Shown here in pieces: positions 49,653 through 59,700 of a stretch of DNA of 64,000 nucleotides. Positions within the stretch are counted from its first letter, which is position 1, and the number at the start of each line of letters is the position of its first letter. A program made the position numbers and the translations under genes. The notes under the pieces were generated by a model. It was not told where the DNA came from. It did no database searches and saw only the letters and a list, made by a program, of their open reading frames with translations. This DNA comes from an uncultured Bacteroidales bacterium (GTDB taxonomy: Bacteria > Bacteroidota > Bacteroidia > Bacteroidales > Paludibacteraceae), in NCBI GenBank assembly GCA_934716995.1, contig CAKUYO010000009.1:21802-85801 (forward strand), read 5' to 3'.

Positions 49653-50849
49653 ATGCTTTTTGGAACTCCCCTCACTCCCGTTGCCACCCGCGCGCTGTTG
49701 CTCGGCTCAGGCGAACTCGGAAAAGAAATAACCATCGAACTGCAACGCTACGGCGTGGAAGTTATTGCGTGCGACAAGTATGCCGATGCCCCCGCTATGC
49801 AGGTGGCACACCGCAGCCATGTCTTCAATATGCTGGACGGCGTGGCGCTCCGCCGTGTGGTGGAGCAGGAGCAACCTGCGCTTATCATCCCCGAGGTGGA
49901 GGCGATAGCCACACCCACTTTGGTGGAACTCGAGAAAGAGGGCTATCGTGTTATCCCCACAGCCCACGCCGCTTTCCTTACGATGAACCGTGAGGCGATA
50001 CGCCGTTTGGCAGCCGAGGAACTGCATATCCCTACTGCGCGGTACGAGTTTGCCGACAACTATGAGCAGTTCCTTGCAGCCGTGGAGCATATCGGTTTGC
50101 CGTGCGTGGTCAAACCTGTCATGTCCTCGTCCGGACACGGTCAGTCCACTATCAAAACAGAGTCGGACATCGAGCCTGCCTGGCACGTGAGCCAGGAGGG
50201 CGGTCGTGCAGGAGCAGGGCGTGTCATTGTCGAGGGGTTTGTCCGTTTCGACTACGAGATAACGCTCCTTACCGTGCGCCATTCGGGCGGAACGCTCTTC
50301 CTGCAGCCGATAGGGCACCATCAGGTGGACGGCGACTATCGCGAGTCGTGGCAGCCGCAGGCTATGTCTGCAACGGCACTGGCACAAGCACAGGACATTG
50401 CCCGCAAGATAACCGGTGCCCTCGGTGGCTATGGTATCTTCGGCGTGGAGATGTTCGTCTGTGGCGACCGGGTCATCTTCTCCGAGGTCAGTCCGCGTCC
50501 GCACGACACGGGTATGGTTACGATGATTAGCCAGGATCTCTCGGAGTTCGCTCTCCATGCGCGGGCGGTACTCGGTCTGCCGATACCTGAAGTGCGTTTC
50601 CTCGGTGCGTCCGCGTCCAAGGCGATTGTCATAGAGGGCAATGGTACGGAGGTCGTTTTTTCGGGGTTGGAGAAAGCCTTGGCGATCCCCGGTGTGCAGG
50701 TGCGCCTGTTCGGCAAACCCGAAGTATGCGGACACCGCCGCTATGGTGTTGTCCTCGCTACGGACGAGACCGTCGAAAAGGCGCTCGCCAAAGCCGAACA
50801 AGCCTACAGCGAAATCAGTTATACCGTTAAAGACAGACCTTCAATGTAG
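49653..50849 (+). CDS. purT: Formate-dependent phosphoribosylglycinamide formyltransferase
   Basis: A 398-residue ATP-grasp enzyme that formylates GAR with formate and ATP. The N-terminal block LLLGSGELGKEITIELQRYG (~15-34) and the GHGQSTIK nucleotide loop (~165) separate it from PurK, which has GGGQLG. Also visible: FGVEMFVCGDRVIFSEVSPR (~266-285), PHDTGMVTMISQ, and SKAIVIEGNG near 321. Length is normal. It gives a folate-free route parallel to PurN, in the same cluster. Confidence 0.95.
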   Translation: MLFGTPLTPVATRALLLGSGELGKEITIELQRYGVEVIACDKYADAPAMQVAHRSHVFNMLDGVALRRVVEQEQPALIIPEVEAIATPTLVELEKEGYRVIPTAHAAFLTMNREAIRRLAAEELHIPTARYEFADNYEQFLAAVEHIGLPCVVKPVMSSSGHGQSTIKTESDIEPAWHVSQEGGRAGAGRVIVEGFVRFDYEITLLTVRHSGGTLFLQPIGHHQVDGDYRESWQPQAMSATALAQAQDIARKITGALGGYGIFGVEMFVCGDRVIFSEVSPRPHDTGMVTMISQDLSEFALHARAVLGLPIPEVRFLGASASKAIVIEGNGTEVVFSGLEKALAIPGVQVRLFGKPEVCGHRRYGVVLATDETVEKALAKAEQAYSEISYTVKDRPSM

Positions 50850-50902
50850 GGGCTGTCGCCTTACCATTACCCTACCACTCATATAGGATGTATATAGAAA
50901 GT

Positions 50903-50960
50903 ATAGGTGATTGATAGGTGATTAATAGGTGATTAATAGGTGATTCCCGATAGGATACCC
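50903..50960. repeat. TATAGGTGATTGATAGGTGATTA tandem array
   Basis: Four units of (T/A)ATAGGTGATT with 10-13-bp spacing, then a CCCGATAGGATACC tail. It precedes the GC-rich repeat at 50974 and purB. Confidence 0.7.
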
Positions 50961-50973
50961 TATGGATATTCGG

Positions 50974-50999
50974 GGACGCGGGCATCTCGCCCGCGGAAT
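50974..50999. repeat. GGACGCGGGCATCTCGCCCG repeat before purB
   Basis: GGGGACGCGGGCATCTCGCC CGCGG, the reverse-oriented relative of 37859-37884. It can form CGCGGGC...GCCCGCG. Confidence 0.65.
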
Positions 51000-51036
51000 A
51001 AAGCCCCGGAAACAAGAATATAACAAACCAACCATA

Positions 51037-52329
51037 ATGATAGATCGTTATTCGCGCCCACAGATGCGCAAAATCTGGACAGAAGAGAATAAGTTCAACG
51101 CTTATCTCGAAGTGGAAATACTGGCAGCCGAGGCATGGAGTACGCTGGGTGTCGTACCCAAGGAGGACGTGGCTCTGCTGCGGGAGAAGGCAACCTTTGA
51201 CGTGAACCGTATTCACGAGATAGAGGAGGTTACGCGCCATGATGTGGTGGCATTCACGCGTGCGGTGAGTGAGTCGCTGGGCGAGGAGCGCAAATGGGTG
51301 CACTACGGACTGACCTCGACCGATGTGGTGGATACCGCCAACGGCTATCTGCTCAAGCAGGCGAACACGATACTGCGTGCCGACCTGCAGTCGTTTATGG
51401 AGGTACTCCGCCGCCGTGCCAACGAGTTCAAATACACCCCCGTCATCGGTCGTACCCACGGTATGCACGCCGATGTAACCTCTTTCGGCTTGAAGTGGGC
51501 GTTGTGGTACGAGGAGATGAAGCGTAATCTCGCCCGTTTCGAGATGGCTGCCCGTGGTGTCGAGGCAGGCAAGTTGTCGGGCGCGGTGGGCAACTATGCC
51601 AATATCCCGCCCGAGATACAGGAGTACGTGTGCGAGCACCTTGGTATTGAGTCGGCGGCTATTGCTACCCAAGTATTAGGGCGCGACCGCCACGCTTTCT
51701 ATATCGCCACGCTGGCGGTGGTTGCGGGGACGCTGGAGCAGATGGCTCTCGAGGTGCGCAATATGCAGCGTCAGGAGGTGCGCGAGGTGGAAGAGGCGTT
51801 CCGCAAAGGGCAGAAAGGTTCGTCCGCTATGCCCCACAAGCGCAATCCTATCTCGTCGGAGAATATCTGCGGTTGCGCCCGCGTGATGCGCGGATATATG
51901 TGCACCGCAAGCGAGAATATCGCCTTGTGGCATGAGCGCGACATCTCCCATTCGTCCACCGAGCGTATCGTGTTGCCCGATGCCACGATGCTTCTCGACT
52001 ATATGCTTTCGCGCTTCGAGGGCGTGCTGGCTAATCTGGTGGTGTATCCCGAGAATATGCTCCGTAATATCGGTCTGACCCATGGCGCTATCTTTGCGCA
52101 GCGTGTGATGAACGCACTCATAGAGAAGGGCTTTGTGCGCGAACAGGCGTACGACCTTGTGCAGCCTGTGGCTATGCGCACCCTGATGGAGGGCGGCGAG
52201 ATGCAGGACAACCTGAAGAAAACACCCGAGGTAATGGCGCATTTGAGCGAGGCGGAAATCGACAACTGCTTCACGCTCGACTATTATATGAAAAACGTCG
52301 ATTATATCTTCAACAAAGTAGGCATTTAA
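51037..52329 (+). CDS. purB: Adenylosuccinate lyase
   Basis: A 430-residue lyase of the fumarase/aspartase superfamily. It cleaves SAICAR to AICAR and adenylosuccinate to AMP, so it works in both IMP and AMP synthesis. Visible: YSRPQMRKIWTEENKFNAYL (start), HDVVAFTRAVSESLGEE (~68), GLTSTDVVDTANGYLLKQ (~90), GRTHGMHADVTSFGLKW (~139), and the signature GSSAMPHKRNPISSENICG (~262-280). The start at 51037 (MIDRYS) is chosen; the upstream open frame translates the GC-rich repeat. It is 9 bp before purA. Confidence 0.96.
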   Translation: MIDRYSRPQMRKIWTEENKFNAYLEVEILAAEAWSTLGVVPKEDVALLREKATFDVNRIHEIEEVTRHDVVAFTRAVSESLGEERKWVHYGLTSTDVVDTANGYLLKQANTILRADLQSFMEVLRRRANEFKYTPVIGRTHGMHADVTSFGLKWALWYEEMKRNLARFEMAARGVEAGKLSGAVGNYANIPPEIQEYVCEHLGIESAAIATQVLGRDRHAFYIATLAVVAGTLEQMALEVRNMQRQEVREVEEAFRKGQKGSSAMPHKRNPISSENICGCARVMRGYMCTASENIALWHERDISHSSTERIVLPDATMLLDYMLSRFEGVLANLVVYPENMLRNIGLTHGAIFAQRVMNALIEKGFVREQAYDLVQPVAMRTLMEGGEMQDNLKKTPEVMAHLSEAEIDNCFTLDYYMKNVDYIFNKVGI

Positions 52330-52338
52330 TTTTTCGGT

Positions 52339-53634
52339 ATGAAAAAAGCAGATATTCTTTTAGGGCTCCAATGGGGCGACGAGGGCAAAGGTAAGGTGGT
52401 CGATGTGCTCACCCCGCGTTATGATGTTGTGGCTCGTTTCCAGGGCGGACCCAATGCCGGGCATACCCTCGAGTTCGACGGACAGAAGTACGTGCTTCGC
52501 AGTATCCCGTCGGGTATCTTCCAGGGCGGCAAAATCAACATTATCGGCAATGGCGTGGTGCTTGATCCGCTGCTGTTTATGAAGGAGGCGGAGGAACTGG
52601 CGCAGTCGGGACATCCTCTCACGGAGCGTCTGTTCATCTCCAAGAAAGCGCACCTTATCCTGCCTACCCACCGCCTTCTCGACAAAGCCAACGAGGCGGC
52701 AAAAGGCAAAGCCAAGATCGGTACCACTGGGAAGGGTATCGGTCCCGCTTACACCGACAAGGTCAGCCGTAACGGTCTGCGCGTGGGCGATATTTTGGAG
52801 AATTTTGATGAGAAATATGCCGTAGCGCGTCAGCGTCATATCGAGATGATTGAGGCACTCAACCATACTGCTCTTGAGAAAGGCGGTGAACCTGTCTCTA
52901 TAGAAGGATTAGAAGCCCTTGAGGCGGAATGGATGCAGGGCGTGGAGTACCTCCGCCGTTTCCGTTTTATCGACAGCGAGCATTTTGTCAACCGTTGTCT
53001 CAACGAGGACAAATCCATCCTGTGCGAGGGCGCACAGGGTTCGCTCTTGGATGTGGACTTCGGCTCCTATCCGTTCGTTACTTCCTCCAACACCATCTGT
53101 GCGGGGGCTTGTACGGGTCTCGGACTCGCTCCGAGCCGTATCGGTGAGGTGTACGGTATCTTCAAAGCCTATTGCACCCGCGTCGGGTCCGGACCGTTCC
53201 CTACCGAACTGTTCGACGAGACAGGTGCCAAGATACGCGACCTCGGGCACGAATACGGTGCCGTCACGGGGCGTGAGCGCCGCTGCGGCTGGATCGACCT
53301 GGTCGCTCTCCGCTACACGATTATGCTCAATGGCGTTACCCAACTTATCATGATGAAATCCGATGTCCTCGACTCTTTCGAGACTATCAAGGTTTGTACG
53401 GCATATAAGATCAACGGTATGGAGACCTGTGAGTTCCCGTTCTCAATAGAGAGCGGGGTGGAACCCGTCTATGTCGAACTGCCCGGTTGGAAGCAGGACC
53501 TTACTGCCTGCCGCCGCGAAGACGAACTGCCGGAGGCGTTCCGCAACTATGTGGCTTTCCTCGAGCGCGAACTGAAAACGCCTGTCAAGATTATCTCTGT
53601 CGGTCCCGACCGTGAAGCAACCATTATCCGATAA
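52339..53634 (+). CDS. purA: Adenylosuccinate synthetase
   Basis: A 431-residue GTP-dependent ligase joining IMP and aspartate. The P-loop is LGLQWGDEGKGKVVDVLT (~8-25), then GGPNAGHTLEFDGQKY (~39), TTGKGIGPAYTDKVSRNGLR (~129-148), GAQGSLLDVDFGSYPFVTSS (~232) and the switch region GVEPVYVELPGW. The sequence TLEFDGQKYVLRSIPSG differs slightly from the usual THHLIP-like segment but matches the Bacteroidota form. Complete. With PurB it makes AMP; the purF-like gene follows after 6 bp. Confidence 0.96.
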   Translation: MKKADILLGLQWGDEGKGKVVDVLTPRYDVVARFQGGPNAGHTLEFDGQKYVLRSIPSGIFQGGKINIIGNGVVLDPLLFMKEAEELAQSGHPLTERLFISKKAHLILPTHRLLDKANEAAKGKAKIGTTGKGIGPAYTDKVSRNGLRVGDILENFDEKYAVARQRHIEMIEALNHTALEKGGEPVSIEGLEALEAEWMQGVEYLRRFRFIDSEHFVNRCLNEDKSILCEGAQGSLLDVDFGSYPFVTSSNTICAGACTGLGLAPSRIGEVYGIFKAYCTRVGSGPFPTELFDETGAKIRDLGHEYGAVTGRERRCGWIDLVALRYTIMLNGVTQLIMMKSDVLDSFETIKVCTAYKINGMETCEFPFSIESGVEPVYVELPGWKQDLTACRREDELPEAFRNYVAFLERELKTPVKIISVGPDREATIIR

Positions 53635-53640
53635 GTATAT

Positions 53641-55470
53641 ATGGAACCTCTGAAACACGAGTGCGGTGTGGCGATAGTGCGCCTCCTCAAACCGCTCTCT
53701 TTCTATCAGCAGAAATACGGCACATGGCAGTACGGACTCAATAAGTTGTACCTGCTTATGGAGAAACAGCACAACCGCGGTCAGGAAGGCGCGGGGCTGG
53801 CGTGCGTGAAGATGCAGGCGGAAGCGGGCGAGGAGTTTATCTATCGCGAGCGTGCCTTGGGCAGCGGGGCTATCACCGAGATATTTGCCAATGTGCAGAA
53901 ACAGATGGCGGAGTTCGACCCCGCTATGCTGCGTGATGCCGACTATGCCGCACGCTATGTGCCGTATGCAGGCGAGATGTATATGGGACACCTCCGCTAT
54001 TCCACCACGGGCAAGAGCGGTATCTCGTATGTCCATCCTTTCCTGCGCCGCAACAACTGGCGGGCGCGCAACCTCGTTATGTGCGGCAACTTCAATATGA
54101 CCAATGCCGATGAGGTCTTTGCGCACCTCAAATCGCTGGGGCAGCACCCGCGTATCAACTCCGATACCTATGTGTTGTTGGAGCAACTCGGGCACCGTCT
54201 CGACCGTGAGTCGGAGCGTGTCTATGCCGAGGCGAAGCAAGAGGGTTTGACGGGTATGGCAATAACGCAGTACATCGAGCAGCATATCAATGTCGCCAAT
54301 ATCCTCTCCGACTGCAGCCCGCTCTGGGACGGCGGTTATGTGATGTGCGGTATGACGGGCAGCGGCGAGTGTTTCTCTATGCGCGACCCGTGGGGCATAC
54401 GTCCGGCGTTCTATTTCCGAAACGACGAAGTGATGGTGCTTGCCAGCGAGCGTCCCGTCTTGCAGACGGCTTTCAACGTGCCTATCGACGAGGTGCACGA
54501 ACTTCTGCCCGGGCAGGCAATCATCGTCTCCAAGTCGGGCGATATACGTCTCCGTCAGATACTCGAGCCGCGCCGCTTGCAGGCATGCTCTTTCGAGCGT
54601 ATCTATTTCTCCCGCGGGTCGGATCGCGACATCTATCTCGAGCGTAAACAACTCGGTGCCAGTCTTGTGCCGCGTGTCTTGGAGAGTATCAACCACGATG
54701 TGGAGAATACCGTTTTCTCCTTTATTCCCAATACGGCGGAGGTGGCATACTATGGTATGACCGACGAGGTGCAACGCCTTACGGGCAAGCCTGTCCGCCG
54801 CGAGAAAGTGGTGTGGAAAGACATCAAACTGCGCACGTTTATCACCGAGTCCAACTCCCGCAACGACCTTGCCGCACATGTCTATGACATCACTTACGGT
54901 ACTGTCCGTCCGCATATCGACAACCTCGTGGTTATTGACGACTCTATCGTCCGCGGTACCACCCTGCGTGAGTCGATCATTCGTATTCTCGACCGCCTGC
55001 AGCCTAAGAAGATAGTCTTTGTCTCCTCGTCGCCGCAGATTCGTTATCCCGACTATTACGGTATCGATATGGCGCGTTTCTCGGAGTTCATCGCCTTCAA
55101 GGCGGCTATCGCCCTCTTGCGCGACCGCGGTATGCAGAGCCGTATCGACGAGGTATATCAACTTTGTCTCCGTCAGCGTGAGGCAATGGACAACGGATTG
55201 CCCAAGGAGCAGTACCGAAACTATGTCCGTATGATATACGAACCGTTCTCCGACGAGGAAGTGTCCGCCAAGATGGCTGAACTGATGCGCAGCCCAGAGA
55301 TTACCAGCCTCGTGGAGATTGTCTTCCAGACTATCGGCGGCTTGCACGAGGCATGCCCCAACCACCCCGGCGATTGGTATTTCTCGGGCGATTATCCCAC
55401 CCCTGGTGGTCTGCGCCGCCTCAATCAGGCATTTATCGACTATGTCGAAGAATCCGTATCACAGTTTTAA
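53641..55470 (+). CDS. purF: Amidophosphoribosyltransferase, long Bacteroidota form
   Basis: A 609-residue Ntn-type glutamine PRPP amidotransferase, the entry step to IMP. The nucleophile should be Cys8 (KHECGVAIV) after removal of a 7-residue propeptide. Then QHNRGQEGAGLACVK (~43), GHLRYSTTGKSG (~117), and the PRPP motif VVIDDSIVRGTTLRESI (~430). Compared with the ordinary ~480-residue PurF, it has an insertion after Cys8 (KPLSFYQQKYGTWQYGLNKL) and a long C-terminal region (~510-609). I know Bacteroides to carry this long form; whether it replaces the standard PurF here is unknown, as no second copy is in the window. Confidence 0.88.
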   Translation: MEPLKHECGVAIVRLLKPLSFYQQKYGTWQYGLNKLYLLMEKQHNRGQEGAGLACVKMQAEAGEEFIYRERALGSGAITEIFANVQKQMAEFDPAMLRDADYAARYVPYAGEMYMGHLRYSTTGKSGISYVHPFLRRNNWRARNLVMCGNFNMTNADEVFAHLKSLGQHPRINSDTYVLLEQLGHRLDRESERVYAEAKQEGLTGMAITQYIEQHINVANILSDCSPLWDGGYVMCGMTGSGECFSMRDPWGIRPAFYFRNDEVMVLASERPVLQTAFNVPIDEVHELLPGQAIIVSKSGDIRLRQILEPRRLQACSFERIYFSRGSDRDIYLERKQLGASLVPRVLESINHDVENTVFSFIPNTAEVAYYGMTDEVQRLTGKPVRREKVVWKDIKLRTFITESNSRNDLAAHVYDITYGTVRPHIDNLVVIDDSIVRGTTLRESIIRILDRLQPKKIVFVSSSPQIRYPDYYGIDMARFSEFIAFKAAIALLRDRGMQSRIDEVYQLCLRQREAMDNGLPKEQYRNYVRMIYEPFSDEEVSAKMAELMRSPEITSLVEIVFQTIGGLHEACPNHPGDWYFSGDYPTPGGLRRLNQAFIDYVEESVSQF

Positions 55471-55494
55471 GAACCAACTTATAATACAATATAA

Positions 55495-56616
55495 ATGAGT
55501 AAAGCAATTCTGCGTCTCTCCGACGGCTCCGAGTTTATCGGCACCTCGTTTGGTTACGAGGGATCGGTCTCGGGCGAAGTGGTGTTCAACACCGCTATGT
55601 CGGGCTATCCTGAGTCGCTCACCGACCCCTCCTATGCGGGGCAGTTGATGGTGCTCACCTATCCGCTTGTCGGCAACTATGGTGTACCGCCTTTCACGAT
55701 GGAAACCAACGGTCTCGCTACGTTTATGGAGTCCGACCGTATCTATGCCTCTGCCATCATCGTCTCGGAGTATAGCGGCGACTACTCCCACTGGAACGCC
55801 TGCGAGTCCCTTGGCGACTGGCTCCGCCGCGAGCATATCCCCGGTATCACGGGTATCGACACCCGCGCCCTGACCAAACTGCTGCGCGAGCATGGTGTAA
55901 TGATGGGTACGATCTCTATCGAGGGCTGTGAGGACGCACCCGAGGCGCAATACGAGGGCATCAACTTTGTGGACAAGGTCTCCACCAAAGAGGTCATCCG
56001 CTATGCCCCCGCTGTGCCGGTTGAGGGAACGCCCAAACGGGTTGTCTTGGTGGATTGCGGCGTGAAACACAATATCATCCGTTGCCTTATCCGTCGTGGT
56101 GTGGAGGTAATCCGTGTGCCGTGGAACTACGACTTCAACACGCTCGATTTCGATGCTCTCTTCCTGTCCAATGGTCCCGGCGACCCCGATACCTGTTCCG
56201 CTGCCGTGGAGAATATCCGCCGTTTTATGGACATCGAACTGGCAAAAGCCGACTCCGCTGATGTGCGCCCGCTGATGGGTATCTGTATGGGCAACCAACT
56301 GCTCGGCAAGGCGGCTGGGGCTACGATCTACAAACTCAAGTACGGTCATCGTTCCCACAACCAGCCTGTGCGCCAAGTGGGTACCGACCGCTGTTTCATC
56401 ACTTCGCAGAACCATGGTTATGCCGTCGATACCACGACGCTTTCGCCCGACTGGGAACCGCTGTTTGTCAATATGAACGACGGATCCAACGAGGGTATCC
56501 GCCATCGCTCGCTCCCGTGGTTCTCCGCGCAGTTCCACCCCGAAGCCTGCTCCGGCCCCGTGGATACCGAGTTCCTCTTCGACGACTTTGTCAAGCGGGT
56601 GCTGGGTGTATTCTAA
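55495..56616 (+). CDS. carA: Carbamoyl-phosphate synthase, small subunit
   Basis: A 373-residue glutaminase subunit that supplies ammonia to CarB. The N-terminal half includes GSVSGEVVFNTAMSGYPESL (~22-41). The class I amidotransferase has FLSNGPGDPDT (~222), nucleophile Cys in LMGICMGNQLLGKAAG near 264, and HRSHNQPVRQ plus SAQFHPEACSGP near the end with His and Glu. Complete. It precedes carB by about 100 bp that contain GGTGGATAGC words. Confidence 0.96.
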   Translation: MSKAILRLSDGSEFIGTSFGYEGSVSGEVVFNTAMSGYPESLTDPSYAGQLMVLTYPLVGNYGVPPFTMETNGLATFMESDRIYASAIIVSEYSGDYSHWNACESLGDWLRREHIPGITGIDTRALTKLLREHGVMMGTISIEGCEDAPEAQYEGINFVDKVSTKEVIRYAPAVPVEGTPKRVVLVDCGVKHNIIRCLIRRGVEVIRVPWNYDFNTLDFDALFLSNGPGDPDTCSAAVENIRRFMDIELAKADSADVRPLMGICMGNQLLGKAAGATIYKLKYGHRSHNQPVRQVGTDRCFITSQNHGYAVDTTTLSPDWEPLFVNMNDGSNEGIRHRSLPWFSAQFHPEACSGPVDTEFLFDDFVKRVLGVF

Positions 56617-56636
56617 ATAGCCCATACGGGAAAAAC

Positions 56637-56714
56637 ACGGGTGGATGTCCTGTGGATAGCAGGTGGATAGCCTGTGCAAACCGTCAAATTGTAAATCGTA
56701 AAATTGTCAAATCA
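56637..56714. repeat. GGTGGATAGC and AAATTGTAAA words between carA and carB
   Basis: GGTGGATGTCCTGTGGATAG and CAGGTGGATAGCC (56640-56673), similar in reverse to TGACATCCACC words at 35101-35125; then AAATTGTAAATCGTAAAATT words up to carB. Confidence 0.5.
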
Positions 56715-56718
56715 AAGT

Positions 56719-59700
56719 ATGAAATTAGACAACATAAAAAAGGTTCTTGTTCTCGGTTCGGGTGCCCTCAAGATCGGTGAGGCGGGCGAGTTCGACTATT
56801 CGGGTTCGCAGGCGCTCAAAGCCCTGCGCGAGGAGGGGGTAAGCACCGTGCTTATCAACCCCAATATCGCTACCGTCCAGACCTCCGAAGGCGTGGCGGA
56901 CAAGATTTATTTCGAACCCGTTTCGCCCTATTTCGTCGAGAAAGTTATCGCCAAAGAGCGTCCCGACGGCATCCTGCTCTCCTTCGGCGGGCAGACAGCC
57001 CTCAACTGCGGAGTGGAACTCTATCGCACGGGTGTCCTCGACAAATACGGCGTGCAGGTGCTCGGTACGCCCGTTCAGGCGATTATCGACACCGAGGACC
57101 GCGAACTCTTCGTCGAGAGGCTCAACGAGATTGGGGTCAAGACCATCAAATCGGAGGCGTGCGAGTCTATCGAGGCGGCACGCAAGGCGGCTTCCGATCT
57201 CGGCTATCCCGTCATCATCCGTGCGGCGTATGCTCTCGGCGGACTCGGTTCGGGCTTCTGCGACAACGAGGACGAACTCAACACCCTTGCCGAAAAAGCC
57301 TTCTCTTTCTCGCCCCAGGTGCTGGTCGAGAAATCGCTCAAAGGCTGGAAAGAAATCGAATATGAGGTGGTGCGCGACCGCTACGACAACTGTATCACCG
57401 TCTGCAACATGGAGAATTTCGACCCGCTCGGTATCCATACGGGTGAGTCTATCGTTATCGCCCCCTCGCAGACGCTCACCAACGCCGAGTATCACAAACT
57501 CCGTGCGCTGGCTATCCGTATCATCCGCCATATCGGTATCGTGGGCGAGTGCAACGTCCAGTATGCTTTCGACCCCGAGAGCGAGGACTATCGCGTCATC
57601 GAGGTCAATGCCCGCCTCTCGCGCTCCTCGGCACTGGCGTCCAAGGCTACGGGCTATCCGCTCGCTTTCGTGGCTGCCAAACTCGGTATGGGCTACGGGC
57701 TGTTCGAACTCAACAACAGCGTCACCAAGACCACGCCCGCGTTCTTCGAACCCGCGCTCGACTATGTGGTTTGCAAGATTCCCCGTTGGGACTTGTCCAA
57801 GTTCCGCGGTGTCAACCGCGAACTCGGCTCGTCCATGAAGTCTGTCGGCGAGGTGATGGCTATCGGGCGCACTTTCGAGGACGCTATCCAGAAAGGTCTC
57901 CGTATGATAGGGCAGGGTATGCACGGTTTCACCGAGAACAAAGCCCTCCACGTGGACGACCTCGATGCCGCCCTCTCCGCCCCTACCGACAAGCGTATCT
58001 TTGCTATTGCACAGGCTATGTACGAGGGCTATTCCATCGACCGTATCCATACCCTCACGCGTATTGACCGCTGGTTCCTCCAGCGTCTCGACAATATCAT
58101 TCAGATCGATGCCCGCTTGCGCCGTGTTGAGTCGCTCGACCATCTGAGTGCCGACCTTCTCCGCCGTGCCAAGCAGCAGGGATTCTCCGATTTCCAGATT
58201 GCCCGCGCTATCGGTCTCGGTCAGAAGATGGATATGGACTCTGCCGTCCTCATGCTCCGTACCTACCGCAAGTCTATCGGTGTCCTGCCCGTTGTCAAGC
58301 AGATAGATACCCTCGCTGCCGAATATCCGGCGCAGACCAACTACCTATACCTCACTTACTCCGGTACGCAGTCCGATGTGCAGTATGTGGGCGACCACCG
58401 CTCTATCATCGTCCTCGGTTCGGGTGCCTATCGTATCGGCTCTTCGGTCGAGTTCGACTGGTGCGGCGTGCAGGCGTTGCAGACTATCCGCAACAACGGC
58501 TACCGCTCGGTGATGATTAACTACAATCCCGAGACCGTCTCTACCGACTATGATATGTGCGACCGTCTCTATTTCGACGAACTCACTTTCGAGCGCGTCA
58601 TGGACATCATCGAACTTGAGAACCCATACGGTGTCATCGTCTCCACGGGCGGGCAGATACCCAACAACCTCGCCCTCAAACTCGATGCACAGCGTGTGCC
58701 TATTCTCGGTACCTCGGCGCAGTCTATCGACAATGCCGAAGACAGGGACAAGTTCTCCGCCATGCTCGACCGTATCGGCGTCGACCAGCCCGAATGGAGT
58801 GCCCTCACTTCGATGGACGATGTGCAGCGTTTCATCGGCAAGGTCGGTTTCCCCGTCCTCGTGCGCCCGTCCTATGTCCTCTCCGGTGCCGCTATGAATG
58901 TCTGCTCCAATCAGGAGCAACTCACCAAGTTTCTCCAACTGGCGGCGAATGTCTCCAAGCAGCACCCTGTGGTCATCTCCAAGTTTATGCTCAATACCAA
59001 AGAGGTGGAGATGGACGCTGTGGCGCGTGACGGCGAGATTATCGCCTATGCTATCTCGGAGCATGTCGAGTTCGCAGGCGTCCACTCGGGCGATGCCACT
59101 ATTATGTTCCCCGCGCAGAAACTCTATGTCGAGACCGTTCGCCGTATCAAGAAGATTTCGGGGAATATCGCCCGCGAACTCCATATCTCCGGACCGTTCA
59201 ATATCCAGTTCCTCGCCCGCGACAACGAGATAAAGGTCATCGAGTGCAACCTCCGTGCTTCGCGCTCTTTTCCCTTTGTCTCCAAGGTGCTCAAAATCAA
59301 CCTTATCGACATCGCTACGCGCATTATGCTCCATCTGCCGGCCGGGAAACCCGCCAAGTCGCTCTTCGACTTCGATTATGTGGGTGTCAAAGCCTCGCAG
59401 TTCTCCTTCAACCGTCTCCAGAATGCCGACCCCGTCCTCGGTGTTGATATGGCTTCCACGGGTGAGGTTGGCTGCCTTGGTGAGGACGCCAACCATGCCC
59501 TGTTGCAGTCTATGCTTTCCGTCGGGCAGCGTATTCCCCAGCAGTCGGTGCTGTTCACTATCGGCGGCGCGAAGAACAAGGTAGCCCTGCAGGAGGCGGC
59601 ACGCCAACTGGTGGAGAAAGGCTACACGCTCTATGCCACCCCCGGCACCAAGCGTTTCTTCGACGAGATAGGCGTACCCGTTACGCTCGTCTATCACCCC

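Noticed and set aside
49653..50849. ATP-grasp gene considered as purK to complete the PurE step
   Set aside because: The N-terminal LGSGELGKE block and the domain order match PurT; PurK would show GGGQLG and be shorter in this region.
50903..50960. Tandem TAGGTGATT units considered as a CRISPR array
   Set aside because: Units are ~10-13 bp with no spacers of constant length and no cas genes nearby.
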